64,000 nt of DNA from Microbacterium terregens (lineage in GTDB: Bacteria > Pseudomonadota > Alphaproteobacteria > Sphingomonadales > Sphingomonadaceae). The notes beneath the pieces were generated by a model, which worked only from the letters and a program-made list of their open reading frames with translations, was not told where the DNA came from and ran no database searches. Shown here piece by piece: positions 34,801 to 42,701 of this stretch (its first letter is position 1; every line of letters starts with the position of its first letter). A program made the position numbers and the translations under genes. Location: the NCBI RefSeq assembly GCF_027922045.1, contig NZ_BSEX01000009.1:124001-188000 (forward strand), in the 5' to 3' direction.

Positions 34801-36101
34801 CCCTGTCGGGCGGCATTCGCTACAACGGCCCGGCAGGCGTGCTCTTCTCCTTCGCGGGCCTGACCGACCAGCAGCTGTCGGGGCCGATCGGCATCGCCGC
34901 CGACTTCAGCGGGCGCGTGCAGGCGCCGCGGCTGACCGGCGTCGTACGCGCCAACAACCTCACCTACGAGAATGAGGCGCTCGGTACGCGGCTGACCCGG
35001 ATGCAGATCGACGGCCGGTTCAACAACGACCGCTTCGAGCTGGTGACGCTCAACGCGCGGGCCGGCGAGGGCAGTCTTTCGGCGAAGGGCAGCGTCGGCC
35101 TCGCCGCCGACAGCGGCTTCCCGATCGACGTGCAGGCGACGCTCGACAATGCCCAGTTGGCGCGCAGCGATGCGCTCGGCGCGTCGGCGAGCGGCCAGAT
35201 CCGCGTGCTCAACAATGCGCAGGGCGGCTCGATCACGGGCCAGCTCAACATTCCCGAGGCGCGCTACCAGATCGCGTTCCAGGGCGCGTCGGAGGTTCCC
35301 GAGCTCACCGGCATTCGCCGCAAGAGCGAGATCCGTGCGGCCGCGGCCAACCCGCAGCCGGCGGCTCGCGCAGCACCGGTGGGGCTGTTCAAGCTCGACC
35401 TGCGGGTGCGCGCGCAGAACCAGCTCTACGTGTCGGGCATGGGCCTGGAGTCTGAGTGGAAGGCGGACCTGCGGATCGGCGGCACCTCGGCGGCGCCCCG
35501 CATCGCCGGCGGCCTCGACCTGATCCGCGGCACCTATTCGTTCGCCGGCAAGGAGTTCGACGTCGACCGCGGCAAGATCAGCTTCGAAGGGGACGACTTC
35601 ACCAACCCGGTGATCGACATCGAGGCGAACACCACCGTCGAGGACGTGACCGCGACGATCCTGGTCGCCGGTACCGCCCAGGCGCCGCGCATCTCCTTCA
35701 CCTCCACCCCCGCGCTCGCGCAGGACGAGGTGCTGGCACGGCTGCTGTTCGGCCGCTCGGTGACCGACCTGTCGGCGACCGAGGCGATCCAGCTGGCGGC
35801 GGCGCTCAACTCGCTGCGCGGTTCGGGCGGCGGCGGGCTCAACCCGCTCGGCAAGCTGCGCTCGGCGACCGGCATCGACCGGCTGCGGATCCTGGGAAGC
35901 GACGAGGCGACGGGCCGCGGCACCGCGCTGGCTGCCGGCCAGTACCTGACCGACGACATCTATATCGAGATCATCACCGACGCGCGGGGCTTCACCGCCA
36001 CCCAGCTCGAGGTGGCGTTGACCAAGGCGCTGAGCGTGCTCTCGCAGACCGGGTCGTTCGGTGGATCGAACGTCAGCGTACGCTACTCGAAGAACTACTG
36101 A
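31857..36101 (+). CDS. tamB: TamB-like translocation/lipid-transport protein (AsmA-like superfamily)
   Basis: 1414 residues. One N-terminal membrane anchor (WVAIVLAGLVLLLVVLVIGL, about residues 38-57), then a very long beta-helical periplasmic region rich in repeated short strands, and a C-terminal DUF490 domain beginning around FKLDLRVRAQNQLYVSGMGLESEW. ISFTSTPALAQDEVLARLLFG and the closing GSFGGSNVSVRYSKNY are typical of TamB ends. It pairs with the TamA encoded one base upstream and spans the periplasm as a groove for lipids or protein. Length is normal for the family. A hairpin terminator follows. Confidence 0.93.
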   Translation: MAEEVIREPGAGEERVVVVDRRPLWQRIAKWVAIVLAGLVLLLVVLVIGLNTRSGQGILVRQINNFSTASGLKVHVGRIEGSLYGAMVIHDLQLRDTKGVFASSPQVAIDWRPFAFVRSHVDVRSLTSPLIRYDRNPVLLATPPSEDQGPLLPDYDIDVNKLSVGRLEIGPAVAGQRYVAKIDGQAHIADRRAQIQANAGTIAGGGLAGGDRLVLRLDAVPDDNKLDVDLRVTAPSNGLVAGLAGLKAPLVLNVDGRGAWSDWRGRAAGTLGGQPLVDLNVLGRSGNFQVRGFARPGLYLEGPVERLTAPRLQIALDTALDERVVDAKLRLRSDALSVATDGKVDLGQSRFGDFRVEAMLLTPGSIAPNLNGRSVRAAVVLDGPFRTPTVDYKVQAAAIGFGETVVEQLYAEGKATIDSERILIPINAKARRISGLNAAVGGLVTNVAINGDLAISNGDQVLSDNLRLRSDRIDATAIIAANLSTGRYTGALKGRINNYEIASIGIINLQTDADLYTAANGGYGIRGRVVAQTKQLFNEGIRNFLGGNATTSANIAYSPEGIISFSNLKLSAPQFRILRGSGRYDPAGPLLVNADAYSTQYGPLTARVSGSMAAPVVSLRAPRPGVGIGLVDLKADVRGQGDRYAIVASGGTNYGPFNANVLLSTAPRLTADIRSARFAGVDINGRVQATNAGPFAGRLNFSGSGINGFANLGAVGKYQRADLNARAYNARIPGQDGITIGQAIVTASAVLYDQPQIVADAQLGNFRSGEMVVTRARAKVNYRGGNGTAQLLAEGSSGVPFRVAANARLNPNEYLVALQGVGNNVNFRTANPARIVPGSGGYRLYPTRINFDRGSMRIAGSYGAGMTLQSRLDSLDVSLLNAFVPGLGLGGTATGSLDFAQPSGASFPQADARLTVRNFTRSSLAAVSDPVDVVFAGDLRPEGGSGRALIRRGTTTVGRMVANLRPLAPGAGSWTTRLMAAPLSGGIRYNGPAGVLFSFAGLTDQQLSGPIGIAADFSGRVQAPRLTGVVRANNLTYENEALGTRLTRMQIDGRFNNDRFELVTLNARAGEGSLSAKGSVGLAADSGFPIDVQATLDNAQLARSDALGASASGQIRVLNNAQGGSITGQLNIPEARYQIAFQGASEVPELTGIRRKSEIRAAAANPQPAARAAPVGLFKLDLRVRAQNQLYVSGMGLESEWKADLRIGGTSAAPRIAGGLDLIRGTYSFAGKEFDVDRGKISFEGDDFTNPVIDIEANTTVEDVTATILVAGTAQAPRISFTSTPALAQDEVLARLLFGRSVTDLSATEAIQLAAALNSLRGSGGGGLNPLGKLRSATGIDRLRILGSDEATGRGTALAAGQYLTDDIYIEIITDARGFTATQLEVALTKALSVLSQTGSFGGSNVSVRYSKNY

Positions 36102-36106
36102 CGGAA

Positions 36107-36132
36107 AGCCGGCGCGCTTCGGTGCGCCGGCT
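36107..36132. terminator. Bidirectional hairpin between tamB and the amine oxidase gene
   Basis: Stem AGCCGGCGC / GCGCCGGCT with an 8-base loop, directly after the tamB stop and between two convergent genes. No clear T-run on either side. Confidence 0.65.
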
Positions 36133-36200
36133 GTCCAGCCTGCCAACACTGCGCGCCCGGCCTGCCTGCGCAGACGTGCGGTTCGAAAGCGGGGGGTGGC

Positions 36201-37424
36201 TTAGGCCAGCGCGGCGAGTGCCGCTTCGGCAGCAGCTTCGCCGGTGGCGAGGGCGCCGTGCGCGGTGGAGAAGTCGCTCGCCGAACAGGCCTCACCCGCA
36301 AAGAACAGCCGGTCGTCTGGACTCGCGAGAACGGCGCGGGCATCGGCATGGCCGGGGAGGGCATGGCTGTACGATCCGCCGAAGCCGTCCGCCTGGCCCC
36401 ATGCAGAGGCGGCGATCAGCCGCAGGCCTCGCGCGAACTCCGTGCCGAGCAGCGCGCCGAGCTCTTCCCGTGCAAAGGTCGCGGTGGTGTCCGGGCCCGC
36501 AACCTCCAGCGCCGCAGCGCCGCTGCCGCCGAAGAAGCATTCCACCACCGGCCGCCCGAACGGACGCAGATAATAGCTGCCGGTCTCGCTGGCGTGCGGG
36601 TTACCGAGCAGGTGGCTGTCCGGCGGCACAGCCTCCGGCTCCTCTAATCGCAGGAACAGTTTGTTGGCGAGCCCAAGCGGCAACTGCGCAGCGGCATGGC
36701 AGCGGGCATCGTAGCGGGCCGGAAGCGCGATCCCTCCGCGGGCGAGCACCGGCGTCGCGACGGTCACGATCGCCGTCCGCGCGCGCACGGCGCCGCGCGG
36801 GCTCTCCAGCACCAGATGGCCGCCCTCGTCGCGGATGCGCCGCACGGGGGTGCCGAGCGCCACCGTCACCGGCGGCAGCTGTGCCGCCACCAGCGTGCCG
36901 TAGCCGTCGCGCACGCGCCAATTGTCGTCGGTCGCGGCATCGTCATAGGCAAGGTAATCGGCCACCGAAAGGTCGGCGAGCCCCGTCCCGTTGATGTAGC
37001 CGCTCAGCGCCTCGACATAAGCGTTCCACTCGCCCTCGGGCGGGAGCGCATCGGCGGCACGATCGCTTGGCGGCGGGTCGCTGCGCAGCCGCGCATCCCA
37101 CGCTTCAAACGCGCGGTCCGCCGCTTCGCGCTGCTCGGGCGGGAAGCCCAGGTCGCGCAGCTGCTTGCCCCAGGCGGTCTCGCTGCGGTCGATCGCGAAG
37201 CCGGCATCCTTGGCGATCGTCACCCACGGGTTGCGGTCCGCCGAGTGGAGCCAGCCGCAGCCCATGTCGAGCGGCATGCCCTGGACGCCCAGCGTCCACG
37301 CGCGCCCGCCGATACGGTCGCTCGCCTCCAGCACCAGCACATTCAGGCCGCGCCCGTGCAGCCAGCGCGCCGCGCCGATGCCGGCAGCACCGGCGCCGAT
37401 GATGGCAACGTCGACGTCCGTCAT
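36201..37424 (-). CDS. FAD-dependent amine oxidase family protein
   Basis: 407 residues. The Rossmann FAD motif GAGAAGIGAARWL and the LEASDRIGGRAWT segment mark the flavin monoamine oxidase/polyamine oxidase family. Near the C-terminus, RLFFAGEACSASDFSTAHGALATGE is the second FAD-contact block. It would oxidise a primary or secondary amine to an imine with oxygen as acceptor. No signal peptide, so cytoplasmic. Its start overlaps the stop of a small Pro/Ala-rich ORF by four bases. Substrate unknown. Confidence 0.88.
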   Translation of the reverse strand: MTDVDVAIIGAGAAGIGAARWLHGRGLNVLVLEASDRIGGRAWTLGVQGMPLDMGCGWLHSADRNPWVTIAKDAGFAIDRSETAWGKQLRDLGFPPEQREAADRAFEAWDARLRSDPPPSDRAADALPPEGEWNAYVEALSGYINGTGLADLSVADYLAYDDAATDDNWRVRDGYGTLVAAQLPPVTVALGTPVRRIRDEGGHLVLESPRGAVRARTAIVTVATPVLARGGIALPARYDARCHAAAQLPLGLANKLFLRLEEPEAVPPDSHLLGNPHASETGSYYLRPFGRPVVECFFGGSGAAALEVAGPDTTATFAREELGALLGTEFARGLRLIAASAWGQADGFGGSYSHALPGHADARAVLASPDDRLFFAGEACSASDFSTAHGALATGEAAAEAALAALA

Positions 37425-37702
37425 TGCGCGCGCGGGTGCGGCTCCGCGGTCGCGGACTGGGCGCGAGCCTCGGCTTCCGGATGGCCAGGCAGGCCATCGG
37501 TGTCGGCGGCTCCGGCTCGCGGTGTGGCGGCCCGCGCCGGATGTGCTCCCTGCGGGTCCATCTCCGCCGCGGCGGTACCGCCAAGGCCTCCGCCGGGGGT
37601 CCCGTCCAAGCGGCTATCGGTGAGCACGGCGGCAGCGCTGGTGTCGTCGCGCGCGTCGTTCTGGGGTGTCTCGGGGGCGTTGCTCGGCTGGTTGGTGGCC
37701 AC
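37421..37702 (-). CDS. Small low-complexity, probably disordered protein
   Basis: 93 residues rich in Ala, Pro, Gly, Asp and Thr, without hydrophobic core, cysteines or a signal. Coding is supported mainly by the four-base stop/start overlap with the downstream amine oxidase gene and the absence of a better frame on this strand. No family recognised. A chance open frame in GC-rich DNA remains possible. Confidence 0.5.
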   Translation of the reverse strand: MATNQPSNAPETPQNDARDDTSAAAVLTDSRLDGTPGGGLGGTAAAEMDPQGAHPARAATPRAGAADTDGLPGHPEAEARAQSATAEPHPRAQ

Positions 37703-37753
37703 GGGCGATCTCCTATAGCCCTTCCAACGCGCGAGCAGCCGAGCCTTTCCCGG

Positions 37754-39064
37754 TCAGACCGCCTTGCTGAAGCGCTGTGCGTCGGGCTGCCGATAGCGGT
37801 CGAACGCGGCCGCCGCGAGGCGTGCATAGGGGCGGCCGTCCGGCAGCACGGTCACGCGGGTGCCGTCGATCCGCACGAGACCTTCCTCGACCAGATCGGC
37901 AAGCGCGGGCAGCGCATCGAGCGCAGGAGCGGCGTCGACATTTCCGTCGCACAGCAGCCGCTCGATCAGGCCGGAGCGCAGCCGGTCGTCCGCCGACCGC
38001 GCGACGCCGCGCACCGCCGCCAGGCCGCCGTTCGCGACCCGCATGCGGTAACGGCCGACATGCTTCTCGTTCTGCACCAGCAGCCCGTCGTACTGGCTGA
38101 TCGAGGAGGCCCCGAGACCGATGATCGCCTCCCCCGGCTCGTCGGTGAACCCCTGGAAATTGCGGCGCAGCGTCCCCGTGGCCGCCGCCCGCGCGAGGCT
38201 GTCTCCCTGCCGCGCGAAATGGTCGAACCCGATCGCGGCATATCCCGCGCCGACCAGGATGTCATAGGCAAGCGCACTCTGGGCAAAGCGCTGCGCGGCG
38301 TCCGGCAGCGTCTCGTCGGGGATCATCCGCTGGCGCGGCAGCAGCCGCGGCATGTGCGCATAGCCGAACATGGCGATGCGATCGGGCGCCAGATCGAGCG
38401 CGGCGGCGAGCGTCTCGGCCAAGTCCTCGGAGGTCTGGTGCGGCAGGCCGTACATCAGGTCCAGGTTGACCGCGGCGATACCGGCTGCGCGCAGATCGAG
38501 CACCGCCTGGCGCACCATCTCGTACGGCTGGATGCGGTTGATCGCGCGCTGCACATGCGGCGCGAAGCACTGCGCACCCAGGCTCACCCGGGTCACGCCG
38601 GCGCGCGCGAGCGCCTCTGCATAGGTCGCGTCCAGCGTCCGGGGATCGAGCTCCGCCGCGATCTCCAACCGCCCTGCGCAGGCAAAGCTCCGGCGCAGCA
38701 ACTCGGTCAGCCGCACGAAGTCTTCCGGAGGCAGCGCATTGGGGCTGCCGCCGCCGAAATGGATCGCGACGACCCGGCCGCGCATCCGGGCTGCTACCGC
38801 GCCGATTTCCTGCTCCAGCGCCGCCAAATAGGCATCGAGGCGGGAGGCGCGGCCGATCGCCCCGGTGTTGCACCCGCAATACCAGCAGATCTCGTGGCAA
38901 TAGGGGATGTGGAGGTAGAGCGAGACCGGCGTCTCTGGCGCGATGGCCGCAAGCGCCTCCGCCTGTTCGGCCGGGCCGACGCCGGTGTGAAATTCCGCAG
39001 CCGTGGGATAGCTGGTGTAGCGGGGCACGGAGCGGCGCGCGAGATCGGGCAGGTAGCGGTGCAT
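37754..39064 (-). CDS. hemN: Oxygen-independent coproporphyrinogen III oxidase
   Basis: 436 residues from ATG. The radical-SAM cluster motif Cys56-x3-Cys60-x2-Cys63 (CHEICWYC) is followed by Cys65, the extra residue seen in true HemN. HFGGGSPN, DLMYGLPHQT and GLGASSISQYDG are further HemN blocks. It makes protoporphyrinogen IX from coproporphyrinogen III without oxygen, keeping heme synthesis going under low oxygen. Two FNR-type palindromes lie 35 and 65 bases upstream of the start, consistent with induction by FnrL, which is encoded nearby. Confidence 0.95.
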   Translation of the reverse strand: MHRYLPDLARRSVPRYTSYPTAAEFHTGVGPAEQAEALAAIAPETPVSLYLHIPYCHEICWYCGCNTGAIGRASRLDAYLAALEQEIGAVAARMRGRVVAIHFGGGSPNALPPEDFVRLTELLRRSFACAGRLEIAAELDPRTLDATYAEALARAGVTRVSLGAQCFAPHVQRAINRIQPYEMVRQAVLDLRAAGIAAVNLDLMYGLPHQTSEDLAETLAAALDLAPDRIAMFGYAHMPRLLPRQRMIPDETLPDAAQRFAQSALAYDILVGAGYAAIGFDHFARQGDSLARAAATGTLRRNFQGFTDEPGEAIIGLGASSISQYDGLLVQNEKHVGRYRMRVANGGLAAVRGVARSADDRLRSGLIERLLCDGNVDAAPALDALPALADLVEEGLVRIDGTRVTVLPDGRPYARLAAAAFDRYRQPDAQRFSKAV

Positions 39065-39098
39065 GGGGCTGCTTTCTGCTCCCGCGCGCGCGGGCACG

Positions 39099-39112
39099 TT
39101 GACGCGCGTCAA
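39099..39112. promoter_or_regulatory. FNR-type operator 1 in the hemN/hemerythrin-like intergenic region
   Basis: TTGACGCGCGTCAA is a perfect palindrome matching the FNR/FnrL consensus TTGA(T/C)-N4-(A/G)TCAA. It lies 35 bases upstream of the hemN start. Confidence 0.85.
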
Positions 39113-39128
39113 ACTTGGGCGCGGGCGT

Positions 39129-39142
39129 TTGATGCGGGTCAA
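39129..39142. promoter_or_regulatory. FNR-type operator 2 in the hemN/hemerythrin-like intergenic region
   Basis: TTGATGCGGGTCAA, the same 14-base sequence found upstream of fnrL. It lies 30 bases (about three helical turns) from operator 1 and 46 bases upstream of the divergent gene's start, so it may serve both directions. Confidence 0.85.
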
Positions 39143-39187
39143 CGCCGCTCCTGGCGTTCGACCGCACAAGGCGGGCTGGAGGCCTGA

Positions 39188-39733
39188 ATGACTGACATCC
39201 AGCACCTGTTCGAACCCAAGCGTCCGGCCGCCCGCCGCTGGCACGTCATCGACGAGATCGACCTCGTCCCGCTGCTTTCCGAGCATATGCGTAGCGAACA
39301 GCTTTGCCGCCGGCTCGAGAAATGTGCGGACGCGCTGCCGGAGCTGCCGGACGCGGAAGAGATCGAGGCGCTCTGCGACGCGCTCGATGCGCAGGCCGTC
39401 GAGCAGGCGAGCCGCGAAGATGCGCTGCTGGACGCCCTGTTCGGGGCGGAAGCGGAGCCGTTGGCAGACACGCTGCTGGCGTACGTCCGCGCCCAGCACG
39501 TCACCTTCGCGGTGCAGGCGCAGGACATCCTCGCGGTGCTGCGCCCCCATGCCGTCGATCGCGGGCCGTGCGCGGCGACTCTGGGCTACATGCTGCGCTG
39601 CTTCTTCGACGGCTGCCGTGCCGCCATGGCGTTCGAGAAACTGGCCATCCGCACGCTGGCGGAAGCCAGGCTCACGTCGGCCGCGCGCCTGCTGCTCGAC
39701 AACCGGCTCCAGGCCCGCTGCCGCGTCGCCTGA
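39188..39733 (+). CDS. Hemerythrin-like four-helix protein, iron ligands apparently lost
   Basis: 181 residues, all-helical in character. The order of blocks (SEHMRSEQLCRRLEKCADALP, RAQHVTFAVQAQDIL and GYMLRCFFDGCRAAMAFEKL) resembles alphaproteobacterial hemerythrin-domain proteins. The H..EE pair expected in the second helix is ASREDALL here and other metal ligands also seem replaced, so iron binding is doubtful. It is divergent from hemN and shares its FNR-type operators, so low-oxygen control is likely. The family assignment is by eye; a distinct helical family is possible. Confidence 0.55.
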   Translation: MTDIQHLFEPKRPAARRWHVIDEIDLVPLLSEHMRSEQLCRRLEKCADALPELPDAEEIEALCDALDAQAVEQASREDALLDALFGAEAEPLADTLLAYVRAQHVTFAVQAQDILAVLRPHAVDRGPCAATLGYMLRCFFDGCRAAMAFEKLAIRTLAEARLTSAARLLLDNRLQARCRVA

Positions 39734-39742
39734 GCGCTGGGC

Positions 39743-40453
39743 TCAGGCCGGTTCCGCCCGTTCCTCCAGCGCCGACCGGTCCCGCAGCGTCACCGCGCGG
39801 CCGCCGGGCAGGCCGATCACGCCGGAGGCCTTGAGCTTGGTCATCTGCCGGCTCACGGTCTCGATGGTGAGGCCCAGCACGTCGGCGATCTGCCCCCGCG
39901 TCAGCGGCAGGTCGAAGGTGATCGGCCCCTCGACGGTCGCGCGGCAGGCGCTGCTGCCGGCGCGGTCCGCCATGTCCAGCAGGAAGCCAGCGATCTTTTC
40001 CTCCGCAGACTTGCGGCCCAGCATCAGCATGCGGCCGCGCGCCTCGTCGAGTGCGGCGAAGGTACGCTGGAGCAGCAGCCGCTCCATGCGCACATGGTCC
40101 TCCAGCACCTGCTCGAACTGCTTGCGCGGAAAGACGCACAGTTCGGCATCGGTGAGCGCGGTGACAGTGAAGTCGGCTGCGTCCGCATAGGGGCGGCCGA
40201 TGAAGTCGGCGGGATAGTGCAGGCCGACGATCTGCTCGCGTCCGTCGGCGGTGGAGGCGCTGAGCTTCAGCACGCCCGACAAGAGGTTGGCGCAGATGAT
40301 GCTCTCATCCCCTGCCCAGATCACCGTCTCGCCCTTGGAGAGTCGCTGCCGCCGGCCGAGCGCGTTCAGCGCTTCCAGTTCATGGTCGGTAAGGCTGCCG
40401 CACAGAGCCAGGTCCCGCACCGAACAATCGGCGCAAATCTCAATCGCTGCCAT
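39743..40453 (-). CDS. fnrL: Crp/Fnr-family oxygen-responsive regulator (FnrL type)
   Basis: 236 residues. The N-terminal cysteines Cys7, Cys10 and Cys18 (CADCSVRDLALC) plus Cys106 in AELCVFPRKQF form the [4Fe-4S] oxygen-sensing set. A cNMP-type beta-roll and a dimer helix follow, and the C-terminal HTH is TRGQIADVLGLTIETVSRQM. With the cluster intact under low oxygen the dimer binds TTGAT-N4-ATCAA-type sites; three such sites are in this neighbourhood, one before its own gene. The ATG is set at the conserved start; the frame further upstream is not conserved-looking. Confidence 0.93.
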   Translation of the reverse strand: MAAIEICADCSVRDLALCGSLTDHELEALNALGRRQRLSKGETVIWAGDESIICANLLSGVLKLSASTADGREQIVGLHYPADFIGRPYADAADFTVTALTDAELCVFPRKQFEQVLEDHVRMERLLLQRTFAALDEARGRMLMLGRKSAEEKIAGFLLDMADRAGSSACRATVEGPITFDLPLTRGQIADVLGLTIETVSRQMTKLKASGVIGLPGGRAVTLRDRSALEERAEPA

Positions 40454-40510
40454 GCAGGGCCTATACGTAACATGGATTGGTTTGTCGCGCGAAACGCGCC
40501 GGCGTGCGCG

Positions 40511-40524
40511 TTGATGCGGGTCAA
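40511..40524. promoter_or_regulatory. FNR-type operator upstream of fnrL
   Basis: TTGATGCGGGTCAA, identical to operator 2 near hemN, centred about 64 bases upstream of the fnrL start. It suggests autoregulation. Confidence 0.8.
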
Positions 40525-40611
40525 GGCGCGGGCGAGCCGAGCGGGAGGATAGGGGAGGCGTCGCCGGGCAGCGGCATGGCGCCCGCCGCCCGATGATCCT
40601 CCCGCCTTCGA

Positions 40612-40639
40612 CGGGCTGCCGGAGCCTTCCGACAGCCCG
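40612..40639 (-). terminator. Weak hairpin after the SMP-30 gene
   Basis: CGGGCTG and CAGCCCG can pair around a 14-base loop that can itself pair further (CCGGA / TCCG), just past the stop codon of the minus-strand gene. No T-run, so termination is not assured. Confidence 0.4.
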
Positions 40640-40650
40640 CCGCTTTTCGT

Positions 40651-41538
40651 TCAGATCCCGTGGCGGACCTCGACGCCGGGGATGCCGGGCACGTCCACCT
40701 CGAACGCGAACAGGTCGCCCGCATGCGGCTGCTCGGCGCGTTCCGCTGCTGACAGGTGCTTGGAAGCGGTGGTGGCATAGAGCGTCTTGCGCTCCGGCCC
40801 GCCGAACGCGACCTTGGTGATGGCGCTGACGGGGAAGCGGATCTGCTCCAGCAGCTCGCCCTTCGGCGAATAGCGGCGCACCCCCCAGCCGTTGTAGAGC
40901 CCGACCCAGATGCAACCTTCGGCATCGACGGTGGGGCCGTCCGGATGCCCTTCCGAATTGGGGATCTGGGCGAACAGCCGGGCGTCGCTGAGCGTGCCGT
41001 CCTCACCCACGCTGCACGCGTAGATCAGGCCCTTGCCGGTATCGACGTGATAGATGGTGCGACCGTCGGGGCTGAACGCCGGGCCGTTGGTGATCGCGCA
41101 CGACGGCGTAGAGGCGACGCAGCGCCCGTCCGCGCCCAGGCGATAGATGGTGCCGCTTTCGGCAGTCTCGCCATCGTCCATGGTTCCGAACCACAGCCGG
41201 CCGTGCGGATCGACGGTGCCGTCGTTGAGCCGGTTGCCCGGATGCTGCGGCTCCGGATCAACCAGCGGCACGAACGCCCCCGTGGTCGGATCGAAGCGGG
41301 CAAGCCCGCTCTGGAGGCCTGCGATCAGTCCTCCGTCCGCACAGGGCAGCACGAAGCCGCATTGGCCCGGCGTCTGCCAGCTCTGGATCGCGTTGGTTTC
41401 CGGGTCGAGCCGGTAGATGCGGTAGCTCTTGATGTCGACGAACCAGAGCGCGGCGTCGCGCTCCACCCACACCGGCCCTTCGCCCAGCGGGGCGCCGAGC
41501 TGGACGATGCTGACGGGCTCGCTGCGCTGGACGGCCAT
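40651..41538 (-). CDS. SMP-30/gluconolactonase family protein
   Basis: 295 residues of a six-bladed beta-propeller. Metal-binding motifs of SMP-30 lactonases are present: the Glu in LGEGPVW, NRLNDGTVDPHGRLWFG, ITNGPAFSPDGRTIYHVD with the catalytic Asp, and GHPDGPTVDAEGCIWVG. It probably hydrolyses a sugar lactone in the cytoplasm with a divalent metal. The ATG at 41538 is the start that matches family N-termini; the 46 upstream residues of open frame are unlike the family. No sugar dehydrogenase gene is adjacent. Confidence 0.9.
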   Translation of the reverse strand: MAVQRSEPVSIVQLGAPLGEGPVWVERDAALWFVDIKSYRIYRLDPETNAIQSWQTPGQCGFVLPCADGGLIAGLQSGLARFDPTTGAFVPLVDPEPQHPGNRLNDGTVDPHGRLWFGTMDDGETAESGTIYRLGADGRCVASTPSCAITNGPAFSPDGRTIYHVDTGKGLIYACSVGEDGTLSDARLFAQIPNSEGHPDGPTVDAEGCIWVGLYNGWGVRRYSPKGELLEQIRFPVSAITKVAFGGPERKTLYATTASKHLSAAERAEQPHAGDLFAFEVDVPGIPGVEVRHGI

Positions 41539-41860
41539 CACAGCGCCTCCACGCGGCGTGCGCCAAGCGGCGCGAGGAGCGAAGGATAAGCAAAAGACGT
41601 GGAGATCACCGGGTGAAGGCCTCTTTGTCGCGGGGAGGGGGCGTGCGGCCGCAGCAGTGCAGCGGGTCTGCAGCATCCTCTCCTGCCGCCGGTTATGTGG
41701 GTCCCCGGCAGCATCCGTGGCTCCCCACAGGCTGTCAAGCGCGGGATCCCCAGCTCGGAAAGGAGGTAGTGCGTCCGGGACCGCGGCTCATCGCATCGTT
41801 AACTCCTGAGTTACCTTGACCTGCGAAGCCGGCAAGGGTTCAGGGAAATGGAAGCGTATC
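41539..41860. other. Intergenic region between divergent genes, no gene seen
   Basis: 322 bases between the SMP-30 gene and the lipoprotein gene. Short open frames cross it but none has credible composition. It includes the inverted repeat TAACTC-CT-GAGTTA at 41800-41813, which may be an operator, and a Shine-Dalgarno-like AGGAGGT near 41761 without a convincing gene behind it. Confidence 0.55.
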
Positions 41861-42589
41861 ATGTACAAAGCCCATAAGCTGCAGCTGCTCGTCGCCGCGG
41901 GCGCCCTCGCCATCGCCGGCTGCGCCCGCAAGCCGGAGCCGGCGCCGCCGCCGCCTGCGCCCGCTCCCACGCCGACGCCCGCGCCGATGCCCGTGCCTCC
42001 CGCAGGCAGCGCCGCGGGGCTGAGCACGCCGACGGCCTTGCCCGACGGCGGCTACCCGACGCCCAATCGCGCGCTTTCGACGGCCGGAAAGGTGTGGCAC
42101 CTGCGCAGCGCGCTCAATGTCGCCGCGCTCCAGTGCAACGTCTCGGACCCGACGATCGTCGCCCACTATAATGCGCTCATCAAGACGCAGACGAAGAGCT
42201 TCGCTGCCGCCCACAAGACGCTGTCGGCCGAGTATCGCGCCGCCGGCGGCGACTGGCAGGACCGCTTCGACGACTCCATGACGCGCCTGTATAATTTCTT
42301 CGCGCAGCCGCCCGTGCAGAAGGAATTCTGCGCCCGCGCCGTACCGATGATCGCGACCGCCGCCGGCCTTCCGGCCGGCGCGTTCGAGAGCTTCGCCGCA
42401 GGCGCATTGGAGCAACTCGACCAGCCATTCGTGGACTTCTACCGCCGCTACGATCTGTACCGGGTCGAGCTTGCGGCCTGGAAGTCGGGCCAGCAGTCGC
42501 CCGTGCCCCGGCTTGGCGTGGACCCGGTCGTGCTGCTCGGCTCCAACGAAGTGACGCTGGCCAAGGGGGTACGCGTCGCGTCGCGCTGA
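41861..42589 (+). CDS. Hypothetical lipoprotein with proline-rich linker
   Basis: 242 residues. A lipoprotein signal ends in the lipobox AIAGC (Cys21), followed by a Pro-rich spacer (PAPPPPAPAPTPTPAP) and a helical domain from about residue 70 with blocks HLRSALNVAALQCNV, IVAHYNALIKTQTKSFAAAHK and FCARAVPMIATAAGLPAG. The C-terminal domain is compact and has two cysteines that could pair. Similar proteins occur in sphingomonads, but no function is known to me. An inverted repeat lies upstream. Confidence 0.8.
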   Translation: MYKAHKLQLLVAAGALAIAGCARKPEPAPPPPAPAPTPTPAPMPVPPAGSAAGLSTPTALPDGGYPTPNRALSTAGKVWHLRSALNVAALQCNVSDPTIVAHYNALIKTQTKSFAAAHKTLSAEYRAAGGDWQDRFDDSMTRLYNFFAQPPVQKEFCARAVPMIATAAGLPAGAFESFAAGALEQLDQPFVDFYRRYDLYRVELAAWKSGQQSPVPRLGVDPVVLLGSNEVTLAKGVRVASR

Positions 42590-42701
42590 GCCACACCCGC
42601 GCCCCTGCGGTTTGCATCGGCCGCCCCCCGGCCGCTAGGGGAGGGGAAGGAGGTGGGCGCATGGATGTGCCCACGCCTTTCCCTGCGCATTGGAGTGGCT
42701 G

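Noticed and set aside
33510..36149. A very long open frame (879 residues) antisense to tamB
   Set aside because: It is a mirror effect of high-GC codon use opposite a well-supported gene; its translation is Arg/Ala/His-rich without domains.
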